64,000 nt of DNA from Pseudovirgaria hyperparasitica (Eukaryota; Ascomycota; Dothideomycetes; Acrospermales; Acrospermaceae). The DNA lies in the NCBI RefSeq assembly GCF_010093815.1, contig NW_022985551.1:1475311-1539310 (forward strand), in the 5' to 3' direction. The notes beneath the pieces are model-generated. The model searched no databases. It was given only the letters and a program-made list of their open reading frames with translations, and was not told where the DNA came from. Position 1 is the stretch's first letter, and each line of letters opens with the position of its first letter. Made by a program: the position numbers and the translations under genes. Below, piece by piece: positions 45,233-57,400 of this stretch.

Positions 45233-46134
45233 AACAACGAACGCCTGTCAATAAGGTAGATAGATGGAACCTTCAGAACGCAGGACGGAGAATAAGAAAA
45301 GGTAAGAAGTAAAAGACAGGTCCAGGCAGCACCAAGAGCCTTATTCTAGATTCTAGGGGAACGAAGAGCTCGGCAGCTCAGCCCCGGAAGGCTTCAACGC
45401 CATCCTTGGCTATTCAAAGGAATACTGAAATACGGACCTGGTCAAGAACGCCTCGTTCACAGATTCAGTGTCGTGGAGGCCTATCAGCTAGGCGTGTTGT
45501 ACGAGAGTCGGCTGTGCTGCAAGCCACAGTCTCGATGCGGGAGAGGGGCACGCGGTCTGGAGTCCCCAAGGAGACCATGACATCCTAGGAGATAGAAGTC
45601 TACAACAAAGCCGCAACTCTCGCAGACGTATGCCAAGTTACGTATGCGAAGCTTCGTTAGTATAAGCATCTCTTGTGTGAAGCGTGACAAGAGGTTGCCT
45701 GTGAAGGGTAGCCCTCAACTGCCAAGATAGTAAATCGGTGAGGCGAACTAGTGAATCAATGAATAGGTTCAGATGTTAGCAAGGGGAGTTTTGGCTTACT
45801 CGCATGCGACATGCTCTGGGGTCAGTAGGCAAGCCTGGCATGAGAAGTTCCTCCAGTCATTTGACTTCCCGTGCAGAAGCTGACAATATCAAGGATGACA
45901 TGGACTGGCGCCAGGGATGCAGAATAATTATCAAGAACGAAGGTTAAGTAGTCTAGTCGTCATTTCATGCTTCAAGGACTCTATCTAGTGTAGGTCCGGA
46001 ATACGTTTTGTGTGGTATGTAGGGGTTGGTATAGACAGTTACCGAAACGCCGCCAACAAGGCCTGTGGTAGGATGCAATAAGAAATCAAGATGCCCAGAA
46101 ACACAATTCCAGGATTGAAGCACTCGAGCTTCCC
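45233..46134. other. Intergenic, with possible DNA-transposon HTH relic
   Basis: About 0.9 kb between the Cys-rich gene and the 3' end of YKT6. A 60-codon frame at 45406-45588 is listed separately. The remainder shows no gene. Confidence 0.4.
45406..45588 (+). pseudogene. Possible psq/HTH fragment of a pogo-like DNA transposase
   Basis: The frame contains GGLSARRVVRESAVLQATVS followed by MRERGTRS. This is like the helix-turn-helix GLSxRxAAxxxxVPxxTxxxRxxG found at the N-terminus of pogo/Fot1-type transposases. No catalytic domain, terminal inverted repeat or target duplication was found nearby, so at most this is a small relic. It could be chance. Confidence 0.2.
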
Positions 46135-46903
46135 TTACATAACCACACAGCAAGAGTTCTGCTTCTTCGCCTGGCAATGGATTAGCTTTATAATCACGTT
46201 TGTTAGGCAAGTAGTCGGCATACCCCTTTGTAGAATTGCCTGCTCGAGTAGCTCAGGTCGTTACTTTGGTCAACCAACTTGTCTAAATTCTGTCCACGTT
46301 GAAGGACACTCTCGATGGTCTTGTGCAGCACAATCTTCGTCTCATCCAACTCCCTCTGTATCTTCATAATATTGTCTGCTTGCTCTGGATCCTGGTATTT
46401 CCTTATGTATTCGTCGAGTTCCGGGAATCTGTACGTCCCAACAGGGACACTGTCTTGTGTAAGTGTGGCAAAAGTCGCTCGCGGGTGTTTCGTGAGAAAT
46501 TCATCGGTAATCTTGGAAAGGAGTTGATGTGCGACCAGACTAGGGTATTGCGAGTCCGAAATTATGATTCCTGCAATACCCTCAGAGCGACCATATGCGT
46601 GGAAGACATATTGTTCTTGTTCGGCGTCGTGACGTTGCCCTGGCTTGATTCCCTCAGCTACGCCTTTGCTGAAGACCGTCATGAATTCTCCGACACTGTC
46701 GCAGGTCAGTAAAACCCATTGATGGAAGTCGTCTAGTGGCTTACGCATTCTTTTGTAAGAATCCATAGCTGCTCAAGTCCTTGACTGCGCAAAGCTCAAC
46801 TATCGGCTTGGCGTCGTTCTTGAGAATCTGGTAAAGGCGTTTAGTCAGGCTGCTTCTGAAGCTTCTCAGGCCGGCAACGTACGCCCATATAATAGATCTT
46901 CAT
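46135..46903 (-). CDS. YKT6: R-SNARE Ykt6
   Basis: A lipid-anchored SNARE for fusion in the Golgi, endosome, vacuole and autophagosome pathways. Exons are 46903-46883, 46827-46745, 46695-46224 and 46170-46135, giving 203 residues. The longin domain starts MKIYYMGILKNDAKPIVEL and includes VGEFMTVFSKGVAEGIKPGQ and GRSEGIAGIIISDSQYP. The SNARE motif has MKIQRELDETKIVLHKTIES and the arginine zero layer within SVLQRGQNL. The last exon of 36 nt gives AKKQNSCCVVM, the double-Cys palmitoylation and farnesylation end. The open frame without splicing ends in VCRLLA and would lose this anchor. The segment ATLTQDSVPVGTYRFPEL is slightly longer than in relatives. Confidence 0.95.
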
Positions 46904-47679
46904 GATTGCGTATGGTCGCAGCAAAGTCTCAGGCTCGGATTGTATTCGATGAGGGACGACGTATTTGGTGAGGGCTTGTAGGGTGCGAGGGAGATGTAGA
47001 TACGTGACGGATCAGACGAACATTGAATTCATGTCAGGTGCAGCTACGTAGCACTGACCTTCGGGAGGGTCGGGAGACCGAGGCTGACGCTGACCTAATC
47101 CATTCATTGGCTTAAGTTCAATGAGATTGGCTTGGCGAAGTCTAAGATTTACATCTTTGACCATTTAATCTTGACATGTTCCAGCCTTGTATCTGCTCAT
47201 CTCAGGAGATCGTCTGTCATATCTTGGAGAAGTCACAGAATCACTCGCGCTTTGATGATGTGAATAATTCAATTCATCAACCGATCAATTATCCTGCTCA
47301 TCGCCTATGCAACAATGTGTTTGGCTTATGCCCAGAGTCACCCTCTAGAACATCGCCCCAAGCAAATAGTATATCACACATGCCCTCCCCACGTGATCTT
47401 CAAGATAGTTGGCAGATCTACGATTGCCATGCCGGATCTGCGTCAGTTCATTCCAGCGGCAGGACTAATTAGACTCCTGTGGAAAGATGCTTGAAACCTC
47501 TTCCGGGTTTGTGTACTTTCATCTGATGGGTCTCGATCGAAGAAACATGGGCGTCAAGGATGAAAGGCAAAGGCGTTTGATGCTACACGATTCCGGGAAT
47601 CCGGCAACCTGGCCGAGCGAGATTCCTGATCATGAATCCGAAGCTCATCGCCACCGATCCGTGGTACAGTACATAAGAA
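46904..47679. other. Intergenic: YKT6 promoter
   Basis: This 776-bp region carries the YKT6 5' flank and the 3' flank of the nucleotidyltransferase-like gene. Plus-strand frames (47176-47472, 47487-47690) show no domain. Confidence 0.45.
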
Positions 47680-48461
47680 TTATATTCTGAGTATATTTCT
47701 GTACATAGACTGCGTCTCCTCACCAATCTCCTGGATCTCTCGTCTCGACATGAAGCCTTCCTTGTCATCATCATCGAGATCTCCTGCGACGGACCGGACA
47801 TTTGCCTCATAGTTCTCGAACAAGAATTGGATATCTCGAACATCCCGAAGCTCCTCTCGGCCGTTACAATGCCAAAGCTTCGTCTTCAGCATATAAAAGA
47901 TGTCGAGAGCGTAAAATGTGTATTCGTAGCCTTCAACGGTTCTGTGAAGGCTCTCGATATGATCCGGAAGTCGACTCGCACGGGGGGTCCCCTTACTAGC
48001 TTCACGGAATCAATATCTCTCGTGTCTTCATGACTTCATATAGAGATAAACAACATACAGGGGAACACCAGATCAACCTCAACCATGACCGACTCTGTAC
48101 ACCCAAGATCGCGCTCCGCGGGACCAGTCTTGACGAAAATCTTGAGTACACCAGAAACCATCCGGGTATTAGGTATGCGCAGTCTGGAGCATTGCTCAAC
48201 GATGTGCCGAACTTTTAAAGGGGTACTGTTCACGATCATGTCAATGTCGTTTGTAACGCGGCGTGAGCCGCGGCAAAGCATTGCAAAACCTCCCATTACA
48301 ACACATTTGATATTATTGGCATCAAACATCTGTTGAATGAACGCTGCTGCTACGAACAAGTTTGCGATGGGCTGGCCTTGAGGATGCTTCAGACGCTCGT
48401 CGCCAGCGTCGTAGTCTGCCGGATCATATGTTTCAGCTTGGATGATGAGTTCGTCGCGCAT
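47680..48461 (-). CDS. Nucleotidyltransferase-fold protein (fungal family, unknown substrate)
   Basis: Exons are 48461-48059 and 47999-47680, giving 240 residues. The motif VVMGGFAMLCRGSRRVTNDI followed by DM fits the nucleotidyltransferase signature GG...D-x-D. It is preceded by ADYDAGDERLKHPQGQPIAN, which I recall from an ascomycete family of this fold. A further acidic residue is in MVEVDLVFP at the end of exon 1. Exon 2 contributes a helical part (YEYTFYALDIFYMLKTKLW, RDVRDIQFLFENY, FMSRREIQEIGEE). The intron is 59 bp with a GTATGT donor and an AAG acceptor; other acceptors within 10 nt would change the frame. An ATG-led frame just upstream is in another register and is not joined. The substrate is unknown. 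It is divergent from the F-box gene at 49002. Confidence 0.72.
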
Positions 48462-49001
48462 TCTGATGGAACAGAGTGGAAGATGTATATCACGGGTTTT
48501 GGTGGCTCAGGTAGGTCGAAGACAAAGTCTTGTATGTTCATTGTGGTGGTTCGTTTGCGGTTGTGCTGATGCGCGTGCCACAAACTTCTAGGCAGCAGCA
48601 TTTGGGATACAGTCTCGCCATGCCACTTGATGCTCTCGTTCAGGGGTTGGCTTAGTGTTGCTTGACATATGTTGGGTGATTCAATAACTAATCAATACGG
48701 TAGACGTATTTAGTCGTAAGGAAAGAACGTTGGCACAGCGAAGAGGAGGATGTCAACCAATTCACCTGGACATCGGCCCACGCTTTGATTTATTCCTATT
48801 TCAGCTAGCCCTACTTCCACATGAGGAATGCACATTCTCATGCATTTCATTGTTATCACGTTTTTAACGCCTCTTTTGATGTTAAATTCTCTATTGCAAT
48901 CCAGGCTGCAAAGACCATCCAAATATTATCTGTTAACCACTGGCTGTTGCATTCATATCAAGTCACACGATACCTCAACACGTCCGCTTCAACTTTCGAA
49001 C
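48462..49001. promoter_or_regulatory. Divergent promoter region
   Basis: These 540 bp separate the nucleotidyltransferase-like gene and the F-box/Cys-rich gene. The plus-strand frame of the latter stays open upstream to an ATG at 48828, but the added residues are not F-box-like. Confidence 0.4.
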
Positions 49002-50682
49002 ATGGCTCATCAATCTTATTTACCAACAACGCTCCTGGATTTACTATCGAATTCGCTAGTTTTGCGCAATACTACTCCACATCTACCTCTCGCGTCGACG
49101 TTCGCCCTTTCGGCTACTTGCAAAGCATTCAGAAACCTTTTGATCGATACGCAGACTCCTGACGCATTTCGATACGTGGATCTGTCACAAGTCAAGAGCG
49201 CCGACATCAAGGTTGACAAAACGAGTCATATTTACTCTGGGTACTGCAACTGGAAGACCCTGAAAAGGGACGAGACGCTGACCGAGGATGAATTTTACGG
49301 CGGTCCATTGTCAAGAGTGTTCTCGAAGATGTCAGGGAGTATTCTTCTCAAGAATGTACAGACGCTGATTCTGGACGGCTTGTGGGTTCCAGATGATATA
49401 GTCCGAGACATCATCTGTAAGGATCGGTTCAACGTTCGCGTACTCTCCATTCGAAGTGCAAAACACCTCGATCAGCAGAAATTAAGGCAAGTCCTCAACG
49501 ACGCCGTTCGGCCTGTTCGAGCTAAAGGTACTCCTCGGCTAAGGCTACTGTACCTATTTGGACCAAAAGACAGTGCGCTTCGCTCACAAGCCAAACTTGC
49601 AGGCTATCAAGTCTCCAGGGGAATCCGCGGCCCCCAGGGAGGTGCTGAGTGGAAGAAGAAGTCCACGACGGCACTTGGATCATCCTTACCTGAGAAATGG
49701 TATGCACCAACAGGTCGTATGTTCGACAAGAATATGGGCAAAGACTGGGCTGGTACGCTCAAAGCCTGCGAAGGGATCATTGCATTTGATGCAGTGCTTT
49801 GTCGAGGACCCGGTCATCAACCAGATTACATATCATCTTACGCGGGAGACTGTGTTCTAGCACCAGCAGTTGCAAACATAGCCCTCGGGCACTCTGGCTG
49901 TGTTGCTTGCTCCTCAAGTCCTGAAGGTGCTGCGGTTTTTGGGCAACTACCAAGTCATTGCTTCCCTCTCCTTAGCCCACCACCACGGCTCTCAACAACT
50001 GTTCACGCGGCACAACGACCACACAATTCTGGTGAACCAGCGAAATTTATCGCACGTTGCGAGGACTGTCTCACGCATAGGTGGTGTGAGCAGTGCAATC
50101 AGTGGTGGGATGAGCGCTGTTATCCCGTCAGCAAGCTTGCTACGAAGGACGCGATGGGAGATCTCAAGGTAATTCTAGACCGCTACCTGGATTGTCTTGA
50201 AGTCGTACCACAGTGAAGATGTCCATGTACAAGTTTTCCACTCGGCTTCATGTCGTGGTAGTCTTCTGGGCGGAGTAAATGTTTTGACATTAAATAAGTG
50301 TCAGGTACCTCTTTATATTTTGGGAATGCAATATCCTGAACTGAACGATACTGACAGACTCAATTATAGCCGAAGCCACTTGTCAAGCTAGAATGCCTGA
50401 GGTGCGGTCCAGTGGTAATATCATATCGTCCTAAGTCCATTAGGACTGTTTACTGAATTTTCGCAGTGCGGCGATTGTAAAGACCGCTATACAAGAGTGT
50501 GCCGTCGATGTCGAAATAAACACTGCATCGTGCACAAGAGCAGTCCGTCGGAGAGTTTGGTATGCTTTATTCCTTCACGTATCGATGATGTTTTGCCGTC
50601 GTTTAGAGCTGACAGTACTTAACGGTAGTGCTATTGCTGCCATCGCCGTCGCATCGTGGAGTTCCAGAGCTATACCCATTGA
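49002..50682 (+). CDS. F-box protein with C-terminal Cys-rich zinc-binding-like exons
   Basis: Exons are 49002-50168, 50388-50414, 50467-50559 and 50629-50682, giving 446 residues. The N-terminus LPTTLLDLLSNSLVLRN, ALSATCKAFRNLLI and FRYVDLSQVKSADI forms an F-box with its strand cap. The middle has NVQTLILDGLWVPDDIVRDI, RLRLLYLFG and IIAFDAVLCRGPGH. The C-terminal part, FIARCEDCLTHRWCEQCNQW in exon 1 then ECLRCGPVCGDC, RVCRRCRNKHCIVH and CYCC, builds a series of Cys pairs. I recall the CGPxCxxC...RxCxxCxxxxCxxH series from Dothideomycete F-box proteins, which supports the three short downstream exons. Without them an ORF ends at 50216. The 27-nt exon 2 is the least certain. The SCF target is unknown. 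Confidence 0.72.
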
Positions 50683-51154
50683 TCATGTTCTAGCTTCCGG
50701 ACAGCAAGATGCGTGCTTTTTGTAGGGGCAGAGCTCAGAACAACATTATGTATACTTTCCAAGCTATCTAATAGGTGCATGCTCTTGTGGACATGGTAGA
50801 TCCGTCTGGTGAAAGTGCTGAACATAGAACCTTGGGATGGATGGCCATCATCAAACACTGGAAGTTTTCTTGCCGCGTAGCGAGTCCTGACATGGGAGAT
50901 CTGCCTGAGGCTGACATTACCGTATGCTTAGTCATCTCATTTTTGGTTGATGTCCACGGTGTTCCAAGAATCAGAAAGCAGCTGCCTGGAACACCAAGCT
51001 CTGTACTTCCTATTCCTACACAAACTAATGACCTGAATCCCATACGCACACGCCGGCACAACTCACCCACTTTCAGATCTCACCTATAACTCTCTCGCCC
51101 TACAAGCTCTACCTCTCGGCGTCCAATTGACACCTACCCCCAACATAGGCCAGA
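50683..51154. other. Intergenic: YIP1 promoter
   Basis: These 472 bp hold the 3' flank of the F-box gene and the 5' flank of YIP1. Short frames on both strands have no domain. Confidence 0.45.
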
Positions 51155-52157
51155 ATGGCCAGCTACGGCTACCCTCAACAACCTGCTCAAGGCGGCTACG
51201 GCGCGCAAAACCTCCAGTTCTACCCCTCATCCTACGGCACACAGCCAGTATCAGGCCACTCTACACCCTTCCAGGCATACAATGGAGGCGCACAGTCGCA
51301 AGCATTTGGCGGCGCGGGCTTCGGAAGTGGATTTGGAGGACAACCTGGTGTGAGCGGGCGGATGGGCGAACAAGGTGGATTACGAACGGGCTGGCTGGCG
51401 GCGTTTGGGACAGAGGGGTATGATGGCGAGCCGCCGCTACTGGAGGAGTTGGGCGTAAACTTTGGCCATATCAAGACCAAGGTCAGTGGGAATTCACCCA
51501 AGAGCATCCGAGAGCATAGTAAGGCATATGGACTGACGATTCAGTAGACACTGGTAGTGTTGAATCCGTTCGGGAGAATAGATCAGCATATCATGGATGA
51601 TTCGGATCTCGCTGGACCGATACTGTCGTTTTTGCTGTTCGGCACATTCTTGTTACTGGTGAGCTATGTCCTTGGACGGCATTGTGGCTCCGCTAATGTG
51701 TGTACAGTCTGGTAAAGTGCACTTTGGCTATATCTACGGACTTGCGCTCCTCGGTAGCATTTCCCTCCATGCAGTACTCTCTCTTATGTCGCCTCCTCTC
51801 TCAGCCGCGGAAGAGGCTAGCGCACAAGGACATCATCACTCGTCATCACACTTTCAGTCCACGCTGACATTTCCTCGATCGGCATCTGTATTGGGATACT
51901 GCCTTCTACCGCTCGTAATAATATCTCTGATCGGCATTGCGATTCCAATGGATGGCATGTTTGGTTATATCTTGACGAGTCTGGCAATTGCGTGGTCCAC
52001 GTATAGTTCCAGCGCCATGTTTTGCGCTGTCGGAAGGATGAGTGGTATGAGGGGATTAGTGGCATATCCGTTGGCATTATTCTACGTTGGGTTTGGGATC
52101 ATGAGTATCTTTAGCTCAAGAGGGACGGGCCCAATCTCTGCGGCTTCGAGTAGCTGA
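51155..52157 (+). CDS. YIP1: Yip1 family ER-Golgi membrane protein
   Basis: A polytopic protein that binds Ypt/Rab GTPases and acts in COPII vesicle formation and Golgi traffic. Exons are 51155-51481, 51548-51658 and 51708-52157, giving 295 residues. The N-terminal 70 residues are rich in Gly, Gln, Tyr and Ser. Then comes the conserved PPLLEELGVNFGHIKTK, which joins TLVVLNPFGRIDQHIMDDSD across intron 1 (66 bp). DLAGPILSFLLFGTFLLL begins the first of about five membrane segments, and SGKVHFGYIYGLALLGSIS follows intron 2. The end (YPLALFYVGFGIMSIF) is in the membrane. A His/Ser-rich loop sits at EASAQGHHHSSSH. Confidence 0.93.
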
Positions 52158-52858
52158 GTGACGTGGATGGTCCTGCAATATCAATCACCACCTCAAAGAA
52201 GATGTCTTCTATGCTCATATACACACTACATACGGGCAGAATTGGCCCGAGGTCTGAGGGGCGTATCGATTCTGGATACTCGTGCTGCATGGGAAGACTA
52301 ATGGCTTTGCATAGTCGTCCAAAGAGAATCCTGTGGGTTGGTGAGTACAGTATGGTTCAAATTCGTCCACCTTTTGGCCACTCTCATGGGTATGACGGGC
52401 CTCGAAGATCTAGTAGCTATAGTGTCATACTGGATTCAGTCTTCATGCGCGACCACCATGGGCTGGAAGGATATTGACAGTGTTTGCCGCATTGTTAGTG
52501 TTGACTGATGACGAGTTTCCAACGACGAAAAGCGAAAAATGTAGACAACAGTCTTACAAGAATGAATATGAACGATGGTATTAGGGTGCCTCATAATAAG
52601 AACCATGCGCTTTAGCTTCATCGTTCAGTGAACAGGTATTACACTATTACACTAGATCAATGACGGAATTTATCGGAGCAAGTCGCTGCCAAGACAGGGT
52701 CCATGGATTCATCTGCCAAAAAGTTGTCACGCTCGGACCACTCTTCATCTTTACGACAGCCTTGTTCGCCTCGTCGCGAATCTTCATTGTATCTCATCTT
52801 CTTCCATATACAGTTCTAATTACTGCCAAAAATCATCTGATTCAAGCATTCTATCACC
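52158..52858. other. Intergenic: holocytochrome c synthase promoter
   Basis: About 0.7 kb between YIP1 and the haem lyase gene. A plus-strand frame at 52660-52968 covers the next gene's first exon in another register and is not a gene. Confidence 0.45.
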
Positions 52859-53929
52859 ATGGGCTGGTTCTGGGCAGATACAACCCCTACGGCATCTCGC
52901 ATTCCGCCTCATCCCATGCCCTCCTCCGACGCCTCTCCTCCTGTATGTCCACTGTAGAACCACTGTAGAACAACTCATAACAGTTCTGACTCCTCATAGC
53001 CCGGCTGTCCAATGCATAATCCCTCTAATCCTTCACCTCCTTCAACTGTATCATCAACTACACCGTCCAGCGCATGCCCCTATACACCACCCGACAAAAC
53101 GCTCTCCGCAATAACTCCCGCCACCCAAACACCACCTCCCCCTGAATCCTCGCAACCTCGCTCGACCCTCTCCAAACTAAATCCCCTCAACTACATGTTC
53201 TCCGATCTGTCCCAGTCTCGCGCGCCCAATCAAACCACCGCCCTCCCCACCTCCCGCGAAGCCTCCACCATCCCGCGCGGCGACGGCAGCGGAACATGGG
53301 AATACCCCTCCCCCCAACAAATGTACAACGCCATGCTGCGCAAAGGCTACACGGACACTCCATCAGACGCCGTCGAATCCATGGTCGCCGTGCACAACTT
53401 CCTCAACGAGGGCGCCTGGGGCGAGATCATCGAATGGGAGCGGCGCTTCGGGCGCGGGCTCGCGCACGGCTGGCGCGCATGTGCGCGCGGCGAAGACGGC
53501 AGCGTACATGGCGCGATGCTGGGCACGGGGGAGTGGGAGGACAAGAGCGTCCCGGAGCCGCGGCTGGTGCGGTTCATGGGCCGGCCGTCGGAGCGCACGC
53601 CGAAAGCCAGTCTGATCCAGGCGCTGGGGTGGGCGTGGCCGAGTCGGTTTGCGAGCGAGGCGCCGTTTGATCGGCATGATTGGTTTGTGCGGAGGTGTGA
53701 TGAGGAGGGCAGGTGTCGCGAGGTGAGGTATGTGATTGATTACTATGAGGGGGCTGAGGACGAAGAGACGGGCATGCCGGTGTTCCATCTGGACGTGCGG
53801 CCGGCGGTGGATGGGCCGACGCAAGCGTGTGAGAGGTTGATGCGGTGGGGTGGCGATATATGGTGGAGGGCGAGCGGTGGGGTAACGAGGGAGTTACAGA
53901 AGGCCCAGGAGGCGAAGGCAAAGTCGTAA
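52859..53929 (+). CDS. Holocytochrome c-type synthase (cytochrome haem lyase)
   Basis: An enzyme of the mitochondrial intermembrane space that attaches haem to apocytochrome c or c1. Exons are 52859-52942 and 53000-53929, giving 337 residues. The start [20 protein letters not shown] is in a short exon 1; a downstream in-frame ATG at 53012 would drop the conserved CP motif PGCPMH that spans the junction. A second CP motif is ACPYTPPD. Family blocks are [25 protein letters not shown] and [19 protein letters not shown], in which His160 corresponds to the haem ligand. The rest includes [32 protein letters not shown] and [11 protein letters not shown]. Codon use in exon 2 is strikingly GC-rich. 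Whether it serves cytochrome c (CYC3) or c1 (CYT2) cannot be told here. Confidence 0.93.
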
Positions 53930-54494
53930 ACGCATTCGTCAGGTGGACTGTATGATATATAGGGATGGGAATGGTGTGTTCCTGTCATGGATTACGGCTT
54001 TTTTACTCTGATGGGAACCGGTAATGTGTATCACGATATGCGGGCGCTTTGACTCATCATAGTTTACTCTTATTTCTTGTAGATTCTTCTCCTACATACC
54101 TTAGTATAACGAACCCGGTCTACACTCTCGATCACTACGCTCCAGTATCTTCGGAAGGGCGATCGTACTTGTGCTCATGCCGCTGCACGCATTCAACGTA
54201 CAACGTGTCAATTCACGCACAGTCACCGCAGTCCGCGTAGGAGAGTCATCAGATTCATTCACTAAAGAAAATACATATGGAACTATCCAATATAAAAGAG
54301 AGTCGTGCAAATTTCAAAGCTCATACTTTCAAAACTCATACTTCCAAAGCAAAAGGAAAACATCATAACGATACGTGCCCAGAAACCCCGACCTGCGCAG
54401 TTAGAGCATCAGACCGACTCTGCCTACATGGCGTCGCTACCTGAACCAGGACAAGGGATTCCACGAGAATTCAGGTGGCTCGGGTCCGGTATGC
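53930..54494. other. Convergent intergenic region
   Basis: These 565 bp lie between two convergent 3' ends and probably contain both terminators. No other feature stands out. Confidence 0.45.
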
Positions 54495-57400
54495 TCAAGG
54501 CTGTCTTTCGGGCAAGTGTGCCTGAGGGGATGATTGCGTTCGTGTGATCCATGAGTGATTGGCGTCGTTGTTGGTGTGCGCTTGCGTGTTGGTTCGGGGT
54601 TCGTTGTCGGTGTTTGTGTTTTGATCTTTGTCTGTACTTGCTTTGTCGTCGATGGTTCCTTTGTCGTCGATGCCTCCTTTGTCATCGATCTGCTCAATGC
54701 CTGTCGCGTCGGTGTTCTCGGACACTTGCCTGGCTTGCAGCTCCTCGGCATCTAACTGCTTGACTAGGTCTATGAGCGACTGAGCTTCGGCTGGAGAGTA
54801 GATTCTTTTTATGACATCGATGACCTGGGCGTCGACCAACCATCTTGGGAAGACTCCCATGTCTTGGGCTCCATGGTATATCACCCCACGGTGAGCGCCT
54901 CGAAGAAGGAATTCTCGAGTTGCCGGGTAGCTACGACGATCATCGTCTTCATCTTGATAATATGTGGCTATCTCGCCCAAATATGCCTCCCAAAACGTAG
55001 GCAGGAACTTCCCTGAGCTTGTACATTGTTGACGAATCCATGGGGTGAGTAGACAGTTCGCGGGTACGCCACGATCTAGAAACCAAAGAACAGACCGACT
55101 TATAGGTACGGAAGGATTGTTTGGCGATGAACTTCCCATGCGCATCCGACGTGCTGAGCACCCTCGGTAGTATTTGGAGGGCATATGCCAAGTATTGAAG
55201 AACTCGTCGCACAAGCGAATGAGGTCTTGCTTGCTGATTTTAGCACACTTTTCCTCTACATACCAAGCCAAGTCGTCAAAACGAAAACGGAAACGAGAAC
55301 CCTTGATGAATGACGACCAACAATAAGGGATCCCCTTCCCGTCGTTCGTGAAGAATTCTGAACCTGCATTCATGGGGGTTTCAGGTTCAGAGTAGTTACC
55401 ATCGCCGGGCAACAACTGGTCCCAATGGCCATGCAACGAACCGTACATCTCCTCCAAATTTCGAAATCGCGCCCAGTCCTTATTTAACCTCCAATTGTCT
55501 TCGTTGGTGTAGCTGAAACAGAGGTAAGGGTAGGCCACTGAATAGACGCTCTCGCGGTGCATAAGTACAGAACACAGTTGGTCAAGCAATGACCCTTGCA
55601 CCTGCCGATCAGCCATCCGAGCGACGATACCCAATATCATATATGCTATATTGACATCCATATTGATGTGGAAATCTTTGCGATCCACAATGTAACCGAA
55701 TTGATTCGACGGACCAGATGCACAAAAATGTGTACTAGTCATTTTCAGGCTCAAGAAGCATCCATTCATGATTACGGCATCGAAGTCGATTTCTTCGCAC
55801 GAGCGTCCTAACTTTTCTTCCAATGCGACTTTAGTGACAGGAGATCGCAAAAATTCAGAAGCGGATCGGTGTATAAGGTCGACCGAGGGGTTATTGTGCT
55901 CATAGTCCCAATCACCGAATACCTGCAGAAGATCTGGGCACCGTGCTTGGAGTTTTGCTGATTCCGATCGAATCAGTGCAACTTCTTGAATTTCTGTGAG
56001 AAGAATGATTGGAGCTTTTACACCTAATGTGAGATCAGGTCGGGGTCCGTAGATTGGCTTAAAGACCCAGAGCGGTAAACACAGCTCGTCCCTTATTTCC
56101 TCCCAGTATGTTATAATGCGTAGTATCCGTATAAGGTCCTGCTGGTAGAAGTCTTCAGTCGTCTCTATCATACGCATAAAATACGCATGCAGCTTCGTTG
56201 GCATCGTGTCAAGTCTTGCTTGTATCGTCGCTAGGGCATCACCATTGATCAAACTTCTGCAAATGCTTTTGGTCACCAGAACGACCCACAGAAATACGCC
56301 TTCTGACTTGTAGGCAATCTGAGATTTTATATGTTCGATCACTTTATCGTCTGCCAAGAATTTTCTGTAGGAGTCCTGACACAATTCCAGCTCCACATAA
56401 CGGCGAATATCGTTCAGGTTCAGCTCATGCATTTTCAAGTGTCTTGAACGGTGTCCAAAAGCATTTGTGAAAACATTCCATGGCCTGCTTGAGACACACA
56501 ATTTGAAGGTTTGGATAGAGCTGAGCTGTTCCACTATTGTTTTGATCCTGTAGGCACTGTCTGTTGCATGATCGCCTTTATGCGTAGCTTCCTCGAGACC
56601 AGGTTCTACCGAGTCTTCATACTCATCAAGTCCATCAATGAATAAGCAAAAACGAGTTTTAATATCGGGGGTATCGAGTCTATGGAGACAACCCAATAAA
56701 TCAGGTGTCGTCCACGGATGTCGAATTACAAGTCCGGGGTCTAAGCTTGAGATGTTGGACGGAAGTATTCTTTCGAGTAGGTCTGGGCTTTGTCGCACGA
56801 TTTCGAAGAGCATACAGCGAAGCAGGCTCACCAGAGATTTTTGATTCGACGTGCCAATAGCCCAGAAGTAGAACCCGGCCGTAACCAATTGTGCATCTCC
56901 TGCCCAATGTCTTAGGTGTTCGGTCGTGGTTTCACTGTGCTGCAGAAATTTGACCAGTGTCGACTTTCCGGATCCAGGGGTGCCAGTAATCCAGAAAATC
57001 CCTTCTTCCTCTCTTAACCACTTCACAAAATGTTCTTGAGACTTGAAAATCCAGTCCAGTGTATCGTCGTGAGGGCGTTCTATATTTGCCAGTCTAGTCC
57101 TCATAGCAGCAAACTGAAGTGATTGCAAGACAGCAACCAGCATACTGATATGCTCACTTGATTTCTTCCAGTGCCGAAGGGTGGTAGAAATTTCCTTTAC
57201 CGATGAATGTAATTCTGTCTTCAGAGTCTCTGCCACCGATTCAGCTGACGCGTTGATAATATCCTGTAACTTCTGAAAGCTTTCCCCTTGACTCAGTTTA
57301 AGCCGTTGGTACTGTTGAAAGACTTCGGAAGTCGCCACAGAGGCATCGCTTTGAAACTTCCTGTACCCAGTAAATTATCGGAACTCATCTCGACGACCGA

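Noticed and set aside
53347-53988. Several overlapping frames within the haem lyase exon
   Set aside because: High GC third positions leave all frames open; only one frame carries the family motifs.
54101-54547. Short frames between the haem lyase and the second NLR
   Set aside because: Convergent 3' region, no domain, no promoter signal.
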